A stretch of 14,791 nt of DNA from Candidatus Bathyarchaeota archaeon (GTDB lineage Archaea; Thermoproteota; Bathyarchaeia; Bathyarchaeales; UBA233), in NCBI GenBank assembly GCA_007050895.1, contig SMYP01000024.1, forward strand, positions 1 through 14,791, written 5' to 3'. Below, in pieces: positions 1 through 7,220 of the stretch (position 1 is its first letter; each line of letters begins with the position of its first letter). Made by a program: the position numbers and the translations under genes. The notes beneath the pieces were generated by a model, which was not told the origin of the DNA, made no database searches, and saw only the letters and a program-made list of their open reading frames with translations.

Positions 1-291
1 AAAGCCTCGATCTATGTCTCTTTCGAAAACCCACTGGTCAACAGCAAAAAAGATGATGCTTCTTCCGTCGATTATTTTGACATAACTCATTAGTCTGGGC
101 TGAAAGTCGCGGATTATTAGCATGACTTCTAATGTTGCTTTCAAACTTGATGTCCCGGTAGAATAGTTGTCAAGTAGACTTACAGTAGTGATTTTGGCTG
201 AGCCAGCGATATGCCTGCAGAAATCTAATACCTGTTTGTATAATCTGACATTTGAGCAGTTATAATCTCTGTTCAATGCTTCACCTTGCAA
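1..291 (-). CDS. Unrecognised protein, N-terminal part, cut by the window edge
   Basis: An open frame of 97 codons runs from a TTG at 291 to the left edge without a stop; the codon before the TTG region is an in-frame TGA at 298-300, so the frame cannot start further upstream except at ATC/CCC. A second TTG at 276 is also possible; the first ATG is only at residue 57. The translation ends in a composition that looks like real protein (residues 82-97 contain FAVDQWVFERDIDRGF). A TATA-like box on the same strand at about 323-331 would put transcription start close to 300, which suits a leaderless or very short-leader message. I do not recognise the family well enough to name it. The gene diverges from the PadR-like gene at 573. 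Confidence concerns the reading frame being coding, not any function. Confidence 0.6.
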   Translation of the reverse strand, partial: MQGEALNRDYNCSNVRLYKQVLDFCRHIAGSAKITTVSLLDNYSTGTSSLKATLEVMLIIRDFQPRLMSYVKIIDGRSIIFFAVDQWVFERDIDRGF

Positions 292-322
292 GATGGGTCA
301 AATAGAAATATGAACCTGAGAA

Positions 323-331
323 GTATATTTA
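323..331 (-). promoter_or_regulatory. TATA-like box for the gene at 1-291
   Basis: On the minus strand the sequence reads TAAATATAC, a good match to the archaeal box A. Its centre lies about 35 nt from the TTG at 291, so a start of transcription near 300 would give a very short leader. Found by eye only. Confidence 0.4.
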
Positions 332-355
332 CTATTCTTGTTTAGATTTTGAGTT

Positions 356-460
356 AGATATCTCCGACTCTGCGTGCTTACTTTGTCTTTCCATAAAGGA
401 AGAGATCTGGTTCTAGAAATAAACTCTTCAAAAGAATAGAATGTTTTGAGAGATATCTCC
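356..460. repeat. Two copies of a palindromic 10-mer upstream of the PadR-like gene
   Basis: AGATATCTCC occurs at 356-365 and again at 451-460. Its core AGATATCT is self-complementary, and the second copy extends to the 10-bp palindrome GAGATATCTC (450-459). Between them, GAAGAG (399-404) and CTCTTC (424-429) form another inverted pair. The whole 292-572 stretch has no gene and separates two divergent genes, so these are candidate operator sites for the PadR-like regulator. A short match like this can also arise by chance. Confidence 0.3.
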
Positions 461-507
461 ATAGTATGTCGATACAATCCTATTCCCGCCTATTTGTTGA
501 ATGATCC

Positions 508-521
508 TTTACATAAAATAA
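508..521 (+). promoter_or_regulatory. Possible TATA-like box for the PadR-like gene
   Basis: The A/T-rich stretch TTTACATAAAATAA lies about 55 nt before the ATG at 573. It would place transcription start near 540 and leave a leader of about 30 nt. No strong ribosome binding site is seen before the ATG. The match to the archaeal consensus is only fair. Confidence 0.3.
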
Positions 522-572
522 ATAAGCTAAAACATAACACATCAGGAAAAAGTCGCATCTGAGTGAAACCGT

Positions 573-899
573 ATGATGGAAACCTATCAGACAGAACTTG
601 TACAACGCATAATCAAAAACTTGCTAGATGTTCAACTGTTGCGGATTATACAAACCCAACCTTTATGGGGATACAAGATCAAGAAGAAGGTTGAAGCAGA
701 CTTTCAAATAAAACTCAGACACGGCGCGCTCTATCCTATGCTCAACACCCTAGAACGGAAGGGTTTCGTAACAAGCCAAAAACAAACCAAAGGCGGAAGA
801 GCCCGAAAAGTATACACCTTAACAAAAAATGGCAAAGAATACCTCCAAAGCTACTACTCCATACTAAAAGATCAGATTGAAGACGAAGACCTGAAATAG
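573..899 (+). CDS. PadR-family winged-helix transcriptional regulator
   Basis: A 108-residue protein with the PadR winged helix across about residues 15-95. The family's hallmarks are visible: LWGYKI at about 31-36, the recognition-helix segment GALYPMLNTLERKGFV, then a wing (TKGGRARKVYTLT) and the helix NGKEYLQSY. It is of the short PadR type, with no long C-terminal effector domain. PadR proteins are dimeric cytoplasmic repressors that usually control their own gene and a neighbour, often one for a membrane protein or transporter. The start is one of two adjacent ATGs (573 or 576). The next gene downstream on the same strand encodes a DUF996 membrane protein 188 nt away, a plausible target. 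The ligand is unknown. Confidence 0.88.
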   Translation: MMETYQTELVQRIIKNLLDVQLLRIIQTQPLWGYKIKKKVEADFQIKLRHGALYPMLNTLERKGFVTSQKQTKGGRARKVYTLTKNGKEYLQSYYSILKDQIEDEDLK

Positions 900-1073
900 G
901 TTAAACTCTTAGTCCAACTTTTATACGAAAAGCATAGATTGACTTGGCACGATCATCGCCTATATTTGAGAGATGGCATAAACTGAACAGATTAACATGC
1001 TCGTTGGTAATCTATTAGTCCTAACTAAACTTGCATGGAAAAAGCTTTTATTCTTAAAGGTTCGAGTGAAATC

Positions 1074-1080
1074 AGGAGGA
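1074..1080 (+). promoter_or_regulatory. Shine-Dalgarno site that fixes a TTG start
   Basis: AGGAGGA ends 7 nt before the TTG at 1088. This strong site supports TTG as the start of the DUF996 gene, which lacks an ATG near its N-terminus. Confidence 0.8.
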
Positions 1081-1087
1081 AAAACGC

Positions 1088-1705
1088 TTGAACCTTGAAA
1101 CAAGCAAAAATTTGGGTGGCGTCGGTGCGATACTAATGTTCATAGGCTTTATACTTCCGGTTGTCTCAGGATTCGGGATTTTGCTCTCGCTGGTAGGGCT
1201 GATATTAGTGCTAGTAGGTTTGAAGGGTTTGGCTGACTACTACAATGAAGCAGGGATATTCAACAACTTCTTGTATGGCAGCATCTCTGGTGTACTCGGA
1301 GTGGTAGTTGCTGGAATTGCTGTTATTTACGCTGTTTTCACTTTGCTGTCAGATTTCATCTACTCGATTTATCCAACGTGGAACGGAGATTGGACAACAC
1401 TTCCAAGCTTAACTCCAGATGTGACCATGATCGATTTCGGAAGCATTATACCTGCCTTTACGGCATTTCTTGTAGTGCTAGCCATTCTCTTTTTCACAGC
1501 CATAATCGTAGCCATATTCATGAGGAAATCAATGAATGCACTATCCACTAAAACAGGCGTAGGTTTATTCGGAACTACAGGTTTACTCTTGCTAATAGGT
1601 GCAGTATTAACAATAATTGCTATAGGATTACTCCTCATATGGATCGCAATGTTACTTCTGGCAGTGGCTTTCTTCTCGATTAGATCCCAACCAACTCAAT
1701 CCTAG
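1088..1705 (+). CDS. DUF996-family integral membrane protein
   Basis: A 205-residue, strongly hydrophobic protein. It begins with the family-like segment TSKNLGGVGAILMFIGF, followed by a glycine-rich hydrophobic hairpin at about 11-45. Further membrane segments lie at about 60-88, 118-144 and 157-195. An extramembrane loop with several Trp, Pro and Thr residues falls at about 89-117. The pattern matches DUF996, a mostly archaeal membrane family of unknown function. Translation starts at TTG, supported by a strong AGGAGGA site. The gene follows a PadR-like regulator, a common type of pairing for small membrane proteins, so regulation by that protein is a fair inference. No catalytic motif is visible. 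Confidence 0.8.
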   Translation: MNLETSKNLGGVGAILMFIGFILPVVSGFGILLSLVGLILVLVGLKGLADYYNEAGIFNNFLYGSISGVLGVVVAGIAVIYAVFTLLSDFIYSIYPTWNGDWTTLPSLTPDVTMIDFGSIIPAFTAFLVVLAILFFTAIIVAIFMRKSMNALSTKTGVGLFGTTGLLLLIGAVLTIIAIGLLLIWIAMLLLAVAFFSIRSQPTQS

Positions 1706-1727
1706 ATTTAAACTGCAGCATTCCCAA

Positions 1728-1766
1728 TTGAAAACGAAAAAAAATCCAACCTTTTTCTTTTTTCAA
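1728..1766 (+). terminator. T-rich terminator after the DUF996 gene
   Basis: An imperfect inverted repeat pairs TTGAAAACGAAAA at 1728-1740 with the T-rich arm ending in TTTTTTCAA at 1766. The 3' arm is itself nearly pure T, which is what archaeal RNA polymerase needs to stop. The region from here to 1999 shows no gene, only the promoter of the next one. Confidence 0.5.
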
Positions 1767-1938
1767 TAGTAAAAATCACAAACTCTTTAATGCTGATGTT
1801 TGATTTTCGATTTTTTGTTGACTGAGCAGTTTGAGATTATGCTATATCCAAGAAAGCATGTTTTATCATCAAAACCGCATTCGCGTTTAGTTTAATTTAA
1901 GTGTTAACTATATTGTCAGAAGTTGGGTTTCTTACACC

Positions 1939-1947
1939 TATTTAAAA
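1939..1947 (+). promoter_or_regulatory. TATA box for the PQQ-like propeller gene
   Basis: TATTTAAAA lies about 57 nt before the ATG at 2000, giving an expected transcription start near 1970. A purine-rich ribosome binding site (AAAGGAG, 1981-1987) sits 12 nt before the ATG. Confidence 0.5.
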
Positions 1948-1999
1948 CCTCCATGTTTCATACGATAATTCCATAAACTTAAAGGAGAAAAAAGAAAGA

Positions 2000-4459
2000 A
2001 TGGCAAATTTCAAGAGCAAAGCTACGACTATAGCGATTTCTGTATTTCTAATATTAGCTATGGCCATTTCACTCGTACCAGCCACTAACGCACAAACAGC
2101 AATCAGAACTTACGCTTTCGTTAGTGCCACACCTAATCCCGTCGGAGTCGGTCAAGAAGTGCTGCTTCACATCGGGATTTCTCAACAGACTCCAAGCACC
2201 TACCTAAGTTGGGTTGGCTTGTCAGTTGATATTAGTGGTCCCGATGGCTACCATGAGACTATCAGCGGTATAAGGACAGACGCCACAGGCGGGACAGGCA
2301 GGAGTGTTACGTTTTCCACGGCAGGTGTCTACGAGATACAATCTCACTTCCCTGAACAGGATATGCAGGGACAGACATATGCCGCCAGCGACAGCGAAGT
2401 TATACAACTTGTGGTTCAAACCGAACCAATACAATATTTCCCCGGTTTTCCACTTCCCACTGAATATTGGACGCGCCCTATAAACGCGCAGTTCCATGAG
2501 TGGGCACCACTCGCTGGTAACTGGTTGAGACCCGCTGGAAGCTATACAATGCCACCAATACCGAAGTACCATCCTTACAACGAAGATGCACCAAACACCG
2601 CACACATTCTGTGGACAAAACAGTACGTGCAAGGTGGTCTCACTGGCGCTGACCTCTATAACGTACAATACGAAATGGGCGACGCATACGTAGGCAAATT
2701 TTTGGGTTCAGTTATAATCGACGGCGTTCTATACTACAACCAATTCCAATCACAAGGCAACCTTGCTGTTGAACAACCTGTTGTTGCAATGGATCTTAAG
2801 ACCGGTGAGGAACTATGGGTCAGGAACTGGAATAACACAAGACTAGCATTTGGTCAAGTATACTTCTTTGATTCATTCAACTACCACGGCGCTTTCGCAT
2901 ACCTATGGACTACTACTGGTTCTACTTGGGATGCCTATGACGCTTTCACAGGACGCTGGCTATACAGAATAACAAATGTGCCTAGCGGCTGGAACATTTA
3001 CGGTCCAAAAGGTGAAATCATCAGATACACCGTTAATACTGGTGCTGGAACAGTTAGCATGTGGAATTCAAGCAAAGCTGTGAACCCACAGACTTCTGGT
3101 TCAGTCGGCGACGGCAGCTGGAATCCAATTGGAGGAACATTCGATGGGACACAGGGCATTCAATGGACCGCAACAATACCTGAAACTTTAGTGGGAAGTG
3201 TAGCCGCTTATTCTATAGACCGAATATTCGGGTCGACTTCCTGGACATTTCCTTCTGCGACTGGTCCAACACTTAATTCTTGGTGTATCGAGGTTGACGC
3301 AGAAAGTGTAGCAGACGGTGTAGTAGACATAGCTTTCAACAAGGAGTGGACGGTTCCATCAGAAGTTACAGATGCAAACTGGGTGTTTTCCGACGTTGCT
3401 TTCGAAGACGACGTTTTCATTATATCCTGCAAGGAAAATCGAAAATACTACGGCTTCAGCTTGGAAACTGGCAACTTCCTTTGGGAGACTGTGTCAGAAG
3501 ACTGGTCTGAACTAGCGTTCTATGACAAGTGGTATGGCCCCGCATACGGCTACGGCAACTTCTACTCAGGTCGCCAAACTGGAGTGGTAACCTGCTACGA
3601 CATCCAAACAGGTCAAATCGAATGGCAATACAACGTTACTGATAAATATGCGGAAATTTTGTGGAGTCCAAACTTCCCAATTGAATTCCACTTCTTGACT
3701 GACGGAAAAATCTGCTTGTCCTACGGTGAGCACTCTCCAATTATCCCAACTGGACGTGGTGCACCGATGGTCGTTCTCGACGCAGAAACTGGTGAAGAAA
3801 TCTGGAAACTAAGCTGGTTTAACAACTGGTGGGGCGGACACGTAATTATCGGCGATAGCATAATGGCAGGACTGAACGCATACGACGGTCGCATATATTC
3901 CATTGGTAAAGGTCCAACCGCCACTGCGGTTTCGGCTTCACCGAAGTTTTCAGTGGAAGGCGACAGCGTCCTAGTGGAAGGCACAGTAATGGACATATCA
4001 CCCGGCACGGACGAATACGCTTTGACAGCGAGGTTCCCGAATGGAGTCCCCGCAATGTCAGACGCAAACATGACTGACTGGATGCAGTATGTTTATATGC
4101 AATACCCCAAGCCAGCAGACGTGTTCGGCGTTGACGTAACCATAAGCGTGCTTGATCCGAACGGTAACTCCTATTCTGTTGCCTCAGCAACAAGCGATAC
4201 TAGCGGAACCTTCTACGCTGAATTTATCCCAGAAGTTCCAGGAATGTACACCGTCATTGCAACGTTCGAAGGATCAGAAGCATACTATGGTTCATCCGCA
4301 GCGACACATCTCAAAGTAGACACCGCAGTTGTAACTCCACCACCAACACCGACACCCGCCCCAATGACTGACACATACGTGCTCGGTCTAGGTATTACAT
4401 CAGTTATCGCAATAATAGCAATCGGACTAGTACTCATCCTGATGCTCAGGAAAAGATAA
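2000..4459 (+). CDS. Secreted, membrane-anchored PQQ-like beta-propeller protein
   Basis: An 819-residue exported protein. Residues 1-31 form a signal peptide ending ATNA-QTA. A beta-sandwich-like domain follows (about 32-135). The centre (about 145-640) is a propeller of PQQ-like repeats, seen as the recurrent blade motif in MDLKTGEELWVRNW, SLETGNFLWET, YDIQTGQIEWQYN and LDAETGEEIWKLSW. A second Ig-like domain spans about 650-770 (VSASPKFSVEGDSVLVEG to the YTVIATFEGS region). A Pro/Thr-rich stalk (PPPTPTPAP) and a C-terminal membrane helix with basic tail LRKR end the protein, so the bulk faces outside. No haem-binding CxxCH is present, so it is unlikely to be a classical quinoprotein dehydrogenase; binding or surface scaffolding is more likely. 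It appears to be a single-gene unit with its own promoter and T-rich end. Confidence 0.85.
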   Translation: MANFKSKATTIAISVFLILAMAISLVPATNAQTAIRTYAFVSATPNPVGVGQEVLLHIGISQQTPSTYLSWVGLSVDISGPDGYHETISGIRTDATGGTGRSVTFSTAGVYEIQSHFPEQDMQGQTYAASDSEVIQLVVQTEPIQYFPGFPLPTEYWTRPINAQFHEWAPLAGNWLRPAGSYTMPPIPKYHPYNEDAPNTAHILWTKQYVQGGLTGADLYNVQYEMGDAYVGKFLGSVIIDGVLYYNQFQSQGNLAVEQPVVAMDLKTGEELWVRNWNNTRLAFGQVYFFDSFNYHGAFAYLWTTTGSTWDAYDAFTGRWLYRITNVPSGWNIYGPKGEIIRYTVNTGAGTVSMWNSSKAVNPQTSGSVGDGSWNPIGGTFDGTQGIQWTATIPETLVGSVAAYSIDRIFGSTSWTFPSATGPTLNSWCIEVDAESVADGVVDIAFNKEWTVPSEVTDANWVFSDVAFEDDVFIISCKENRKYYGFSLETGNFLWETVSEDWSELAFYDKWYGPAYGYGNFYSGRQTGVVTCYDIQTGQIEWQYNVTDKYAEILWSPNFPIEFHFLTDGKICLSYGEHSPIIPTGRGAPMVVLDAETGEEIWKLSWFNNWWGGHVIIGDSIMAGLNAYDGRIYSIGKGPTATAVSASPKFSVEGDSVLVEGTVMDISPGTDEYALTARFPNGVPAMSDANMTDWMQYVYMQYPKPADVFGVDVTISVLDPNGNSYSVASATSDTSGTFYAEFIPEVPGMYTVIATFEGSEAYYGSSAATHLKVDTAVVTPPPTPTPAPMTDTYVLGLGITSVIAIIAIGLVLILMLRKR

Positions 4460-4487
4460 ATAACCGCAAGATAGCAAATCTTCCACC

Positions 4488-4496
4488 CTTTTTTTA
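4488..4496 (+). terminator. T-tract terminator after the PQQ-like gene
   Basis: A run of seven T (4489-4495) follows CCACC about 30 nt after the stop codon. No convincing hairpin precedes it; archaeal termination can rely on the T-tract alone. Confidence 0.45.
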
Positions 4497-4542
4497 TCAC
4501 ATAGGACTTTTGAAGCCATAACTAGTCACTGCATCTCTGTTT

Positions 4543-4561
4543 GGATTTAATTTTTATATTA
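4543..4561 (+). promoter_or_regulatory. TATA-like region before the DRE-TIM gene
   Basis: GGATTTAATTTTTATATTA contains overlapping TATA-like boxes. Transcription would begin around 4573-4582, downstream of the TTG at 4566, which argues for the ATG at 4614 as the true start. Confidence 0.45.
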
Positions 4562-4613
4562 GAATTTGCAGATAAAACATCACGATCCACCTTCTGTTTT
4601 GGATTGTGCGTTC

Positions 4614-5948
4614 ATGAGGAAAACCATATTCAGGAAGCTTGAAGCGCAAGGACTAATTGCAAACTATAATCGTTTCAGAAAGAATCTTCCGTCGAAACTT
4701 CCCAAAAGAGTTTTTATCTGGGATGAAACCTTCCGAGAAGGTCTTAAGTCCCCCACAGTGTTTTTGACCTACGTTGAGCAAGTTAAGCTTGCCAAGTTAA
4801 TGGATGAAACTGGAATATCCATAATCAACGTAGGTTTTCCCGCCCTCTCTGAAACCGATAAACATAACGTCAAAAGAATCGTCAACGAAAACTTCAAGAA
4901 CGCAACGCTCACAGCATCAGCGCAAGCTACAAGAGAAAGCGTTGAAGCTTGCTTAGAATGCAGAATAAGAGAAGTAACAATAGAAACGCCGTTTAATGGA
5001 TTCAACCTCAAGTATCGACTGAAAATGACCCAACAGCAAGCGTTGAAGAAAATCGTTGAAAGCATTGAATACGCCCAAAAAAACAATGCAAGAGTGAACT
5101 TTACGCTTATCGATGCTGGAAGAACTCCTGTTGAAGAGATTTTGCAGGTTTTTGAAGTCGCAGTAAATGCTGGTGCAACTAGGTTAGTCTTAGCCGACTC
5201 AGTTGGTTTTCTCAGACCACTCTCCATGCGATATTTGATATCTCACGTAAGAGAAGGCTTGCCAGAAGACATCAAGCAAAAGGCAGAGCTTTCAGTTCAT
5301 TGCCACAACGACTTTGGTTTGGGTACAGCCAACACTTTGGCTGCAGTGGAAGAAGGCGTAACTCACCTTCACACATGCATTGCAGGTTTCGGAGAACGCT
5401 CAGGCATAGCGCCTTTCGAAGAGGTAGCTACCGCACTGGAACTACTGTATAACATCGATACCGGCGTTGATTTAGCGAGGGTTCATAGGCTTGCCCAGTC
5501 AGCTGGAAAAGCACTGGCATTGCCACTTCAATTCCATAAACCGATAGTAGGTGATGGCATTTTCACTCACGAAGTAGATCAGGATTTAGAGGAGATGCAA
5601 GCTCACCCGCTGCTTTTTGAACCTTTTCCGCCACAAATTGTTGGACGCGAAACATCACTATTCATAGGTAAGAATACAGCGCAAACTTTAATTCAACAAC
5701 TTTTGGAGAAAGCGGGAATAAGAGCTTCACCTAGACAGATGGACGAGTTGTTTAGGCGGCTCAAAGGTCCTCAGGAAAGCTTGGATAAAGGCGAATCTCA
5801 AATGACATTTTATCAGGTTAAGAAGCTTATGAAGGACTTACAGAAAGGGTATTCTATGTGGGATTTTTGGCGTTTGGTTGAGCAGATAACTCGACAAAAA
5901 CCAAAGCTCCAAGAAACAAAGAAAAAAGCTGATTCTGAAACTGATTGA
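4614..5948 (+). CDS. HMGL-like (DRE-TIM) enzyme, isopropylmalate/homocitrate synthase superfamily
   Basis: A protein of 444 residues from the ATG at 4614, or 460 from a TTG at 4566. I prefer the ATG because the only TATA-like stretch lies just before the TTG. The TIM barrel begins with the metal and catalytic motif DETFREG (Asp37, Arg41 in ATG numbering), where the family usually has DxTLRDG. The second metal motif HCHNDFGLGTANTLAA is complete at 229-244, and GFGERSG matches the family's GxGER segment. Enzymes of this group condense acyl-CoA with a 2-oxoacid (IPMS, homocitrate or citramalate synthase) or cleave such products. About 130 residues follow the barrel, ending in a charged Lys/Glu tail; I cannot assign a LeuA-type regulatory domain to them. 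Substrate is not predictable by eye. It is convergent with the radical SAM gene at 5982-7001. Confidence 0.8.
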   Translation: MRKTIFRKLEAQGLIANYNRFRKNLPSKLPKRVFIWDETFREGLKSPTVFLTYVEQVKLAKLMDETGISIINVGFPALSETDKHNVKRIVNENFKNATLTASAQATRESVEACLECRIREVTIETPFNGFNLKYRLKMTQQQALKKIVESIEYAQKNNARVNFTLIDAGRTPVEEILQVFEVAVNAGATRLVLADSVGFLRPLSMRYLISHVREGLPEDIKQKAELSVHCHNDFGLGTANTLAAVEEGVTHLHTCIAGFGERSGIAPFEEVATALELLYNIDTGVDLARVHRLAQSAGKALALPLQFHKPIVGDGIFTHEVDQDLEEMQAHPLLFEPFPPQIVGRETSLFIGKNTAQTLIQQLLEKAGIRASPRQMDELFRRLKGPQESLDKGESQMTFYQVKKLMKDLQKGYSMWDFWRLVEQITRQKPKLQETKKKADSETD

Positions 5949-5974
5949 AATCAAGCTTGAATCTAAAACCATCA

Positions 5975-5996
5975 CAGCTGGTTACAAACCCAGCTG
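5975..5996. terminator. Hairpin between two convergent genes
   Basis: CAGCTGG (5975-5981) and CCAGCTG (5990-5996) form a perfect 7-bp stem with an 8-nt loop. The loop contains the stop codon of the minus-strand radical SAM gene, and the hairpin lies 27 nt past the stop of the plus-strand enzyme gene. There is no long T-run on either side, so a role as two-way terminator or mRNA 3' end is possible but not certain. Confidence 0.4.
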
Positions 5997-7001
5997 CTGC
6001 TTTATTTCAGCTATTTCTTCCTGTCTAATGTTTTTGGGATAATTATACATTGGTCCGCTTGGCTTCTCATTATAGAATGGGCGGTTACAGTTCAGGCATC
6101 CTGAAGTTAGGAATGGTTTACCAGTTTCCACAATCGATATAAGGCTTTCTTTTTCAATCCCGTAATCTGTCAAACAGCCAGCGTCGCTAAAGCACATGTT
6201 TTCAGAGCGACCATACCCTTTGACAATCAAATATCTCGCTAGTTGAATTTTCCTGTAAGATTCAATTAGTGGCTGTGTTCTAGTTTCCAATGCAGTGCCG
6301 CGAACTGGGGTGAAAGCGAAAAGAGCTGGTGAAACGTCCATGTCAACACATCTTTGGATCAAACTAACAGCATCGTTTTCCGTTTCACCCAACCCGATGA
6401 TTAAATGTGTACTGACTTTTCCTTTACCGAAAATTTTAACTGCTTCGCTAAGTTGCCTAAACTGGTTTTCCCAACTGTAAGGCCCGTGCGCTCTTTCGCC
6501 TTTAACTTCGTTAAACAGTTCTTCGGTTACTGCGTCTATGGCAATGCCGATTCTTTCTACACCAGCTTCTTTTAAATCTCGTATATTCCTGCTGTTTATA
6601 GGTTGACAGGAAACCGAAACTGGAGCTTTCGAGTGTTGGCTAATCGCTTTTACCAAACCGACAAGATGTTTGAAAACATCATGATAATTCAGGGCCTGGA
6701 TGCAAATCCGCATTATTCTACCTTCAACTGTAGAATTTTCGAGTTTTTGAAGAACTATACTTGTAAGAAATAAGGGCCATGTAACTCTGGAGAGAAGTTC
6801 TGCTTTGCTGCGGCTGCTTCGTGCTTGAGAGCAAAAACCGCAGTTAGCAGTGCACTTACCCGATATATAGGTCATGAGATAAGCGGTTGTGGGTTCAGCC
6901 TTTACTTTGCCTTCTAAAAGCCCGAGAAGTATTGCGGAGCCTGTTGAGACGCGAATTTGATACGGCAAATCCGTCTCTTTACAAGTCAGATTTTTCCTCA
7001 T
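5982..7001 (-). CDS. Radical SAM protein, LipS1/LipS2-type lipoyl synthase subunit (biotin synthase-related)
   Basis: A 339-residue radical SAM enzyme. The cluster motif CTANCGFC (C50, C54, C57; CxxxCxxC) follows the characteristic start EPTTAYLMTYISGKC. Four more cysteines, C270 and C276 (CFSDAGC) and C302 and C305 (SGCLNCNRPFYNE), group near the C-terminus and could hold an auxiliary Fe-S cluster. The size and BioB-like layout fit one half of the two-protein lipoyl synthase shown in Thermococcus kodakarensis (TK2109 plus TK2248), which adds sulfur at C6 and C8 of a protein-bound octanoyl group. The partner type is encoded divergently at 7611-8612. I cannot say from memory which is LipS1 and which LipS2. 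A true biotin synthase is the alternative, but no other biotin gene is present. A TATA-like box at 7029-7037 suggests a near-leaderless message. Confidence 0.75.
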   Translation of the reverse strand: MRKNLTCKETDLPYQIRVSTGSAILLGLLEGKVKAEPTTAYLMTYISGKCTANCGFCSQARSSRSKAELLSRVTWPLFLTSIVLQKLENSTVEGRIMRICIQALNYHDVFKHLVGLVKAISQHSKAPVSVSCQPINSRNIRDLKEAGVERIGIAIDAVTEELFNEVKGERAHGPYSWENQFRQLSEAVKIFGKGKVSTHLIIGLGETENDAVSLIQRCVDMDVSPALFAFTPVRGTALETRTQPLIESYRKIQLARYLIVKGYGRSENMCFSDAGCLTDYGIEKESLISIVETGKPFLTSGCLNCNRPFYNEKPSGPMYNYPKNIRQEEIAEIKQQLGL

Positions 7002-7028
7002 TTTTCCACTAAGAAGAATGAGTTGAAT

Positions 7029-7037
7029 GATATATTA
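7029..7037 (-). promoter_or_regulatory. TATA-like box for the minus-strand radical SAM gene
   Basis: On the minus strand TAATATATC lies about 30 nt before the ATG at 7001. Transcription start would fall around 7006, making the message nearly leaderless, in agreement with the lack of a clear ribosome binding site. Confidence 0.45.
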
Positions 7038-7163
7038 GGTTAAAGCTAGATAGATCGGGAAAATTAGCATGATGCACTTGTCTTTCAATGAATTTCCCTG
7101 CTCCATAAAAAAGCAGCGAAAACCTGGATTCTTAGTTCGGCGAATGTTTTTCTTTCAAGATTT

Positions 7164-7179
7164 AGAATTCACAAATTCT
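7164..7179. promoter_or_regulatory. Inverted repeat, candidate operator in the divergent promoter region
   Basis: AGAATT (7164-7169) and AATTCT (7174-7179) are perfect inverted copies around CACA. They sit just upstream of the TATA box of the winged-helix gene, where archaeal regulators often bind. The nearby winged-helix protein is the natural candidate binder. Short A/T-rich palindromes are common, so confidence is low. Confidence 0.3.
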
Positions 7180-7180
7180 T

Positions 7181-7190
7181 TATTTTAAAA
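7181..7190 (+). promoter_or_regulatory. TATA box for the winged-helix/radical SAM unit
   Basis: TATTTTAAAA lies about 35 nt before the ATG at 7221, predicting transcription start about 7211 and a leader of about 10 nt. The 219-nt gap 7002-7220 holds this promoter, the opposite one and the palindrome, and no gene that I can see. Confidence 0.5.
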
Positions 7191-7220
7191 GCTTAGAGTT
7201 CATAAACGGGATGTGCAGGC

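Noticed and set aside
30..60. Apparent frameshift in the edge gene at the A-run
   Set aside because: On recounting, the run has six A, and the frame stays open to the edge.
1793..1830. Possible C/D box small RNA (CTGATGT ... CTGA)
   Set aside because: The C box departs from RUGAUGA and no C'/D' pair is visible.
2222..2668. 148-codon minus-strand frame inside the PQQ-like gene
   Set aside because: Covered by an unmistakable propeller protein; no recognisable domain in the antisense product.
4566..4613. TTG at 4566 as start of the DRE-TIM gene
   Set aside because: It lies about 10 nt after the TATA-like stretch and would be upstream of the expected transcription start; the ATG at 4614 is more likely.
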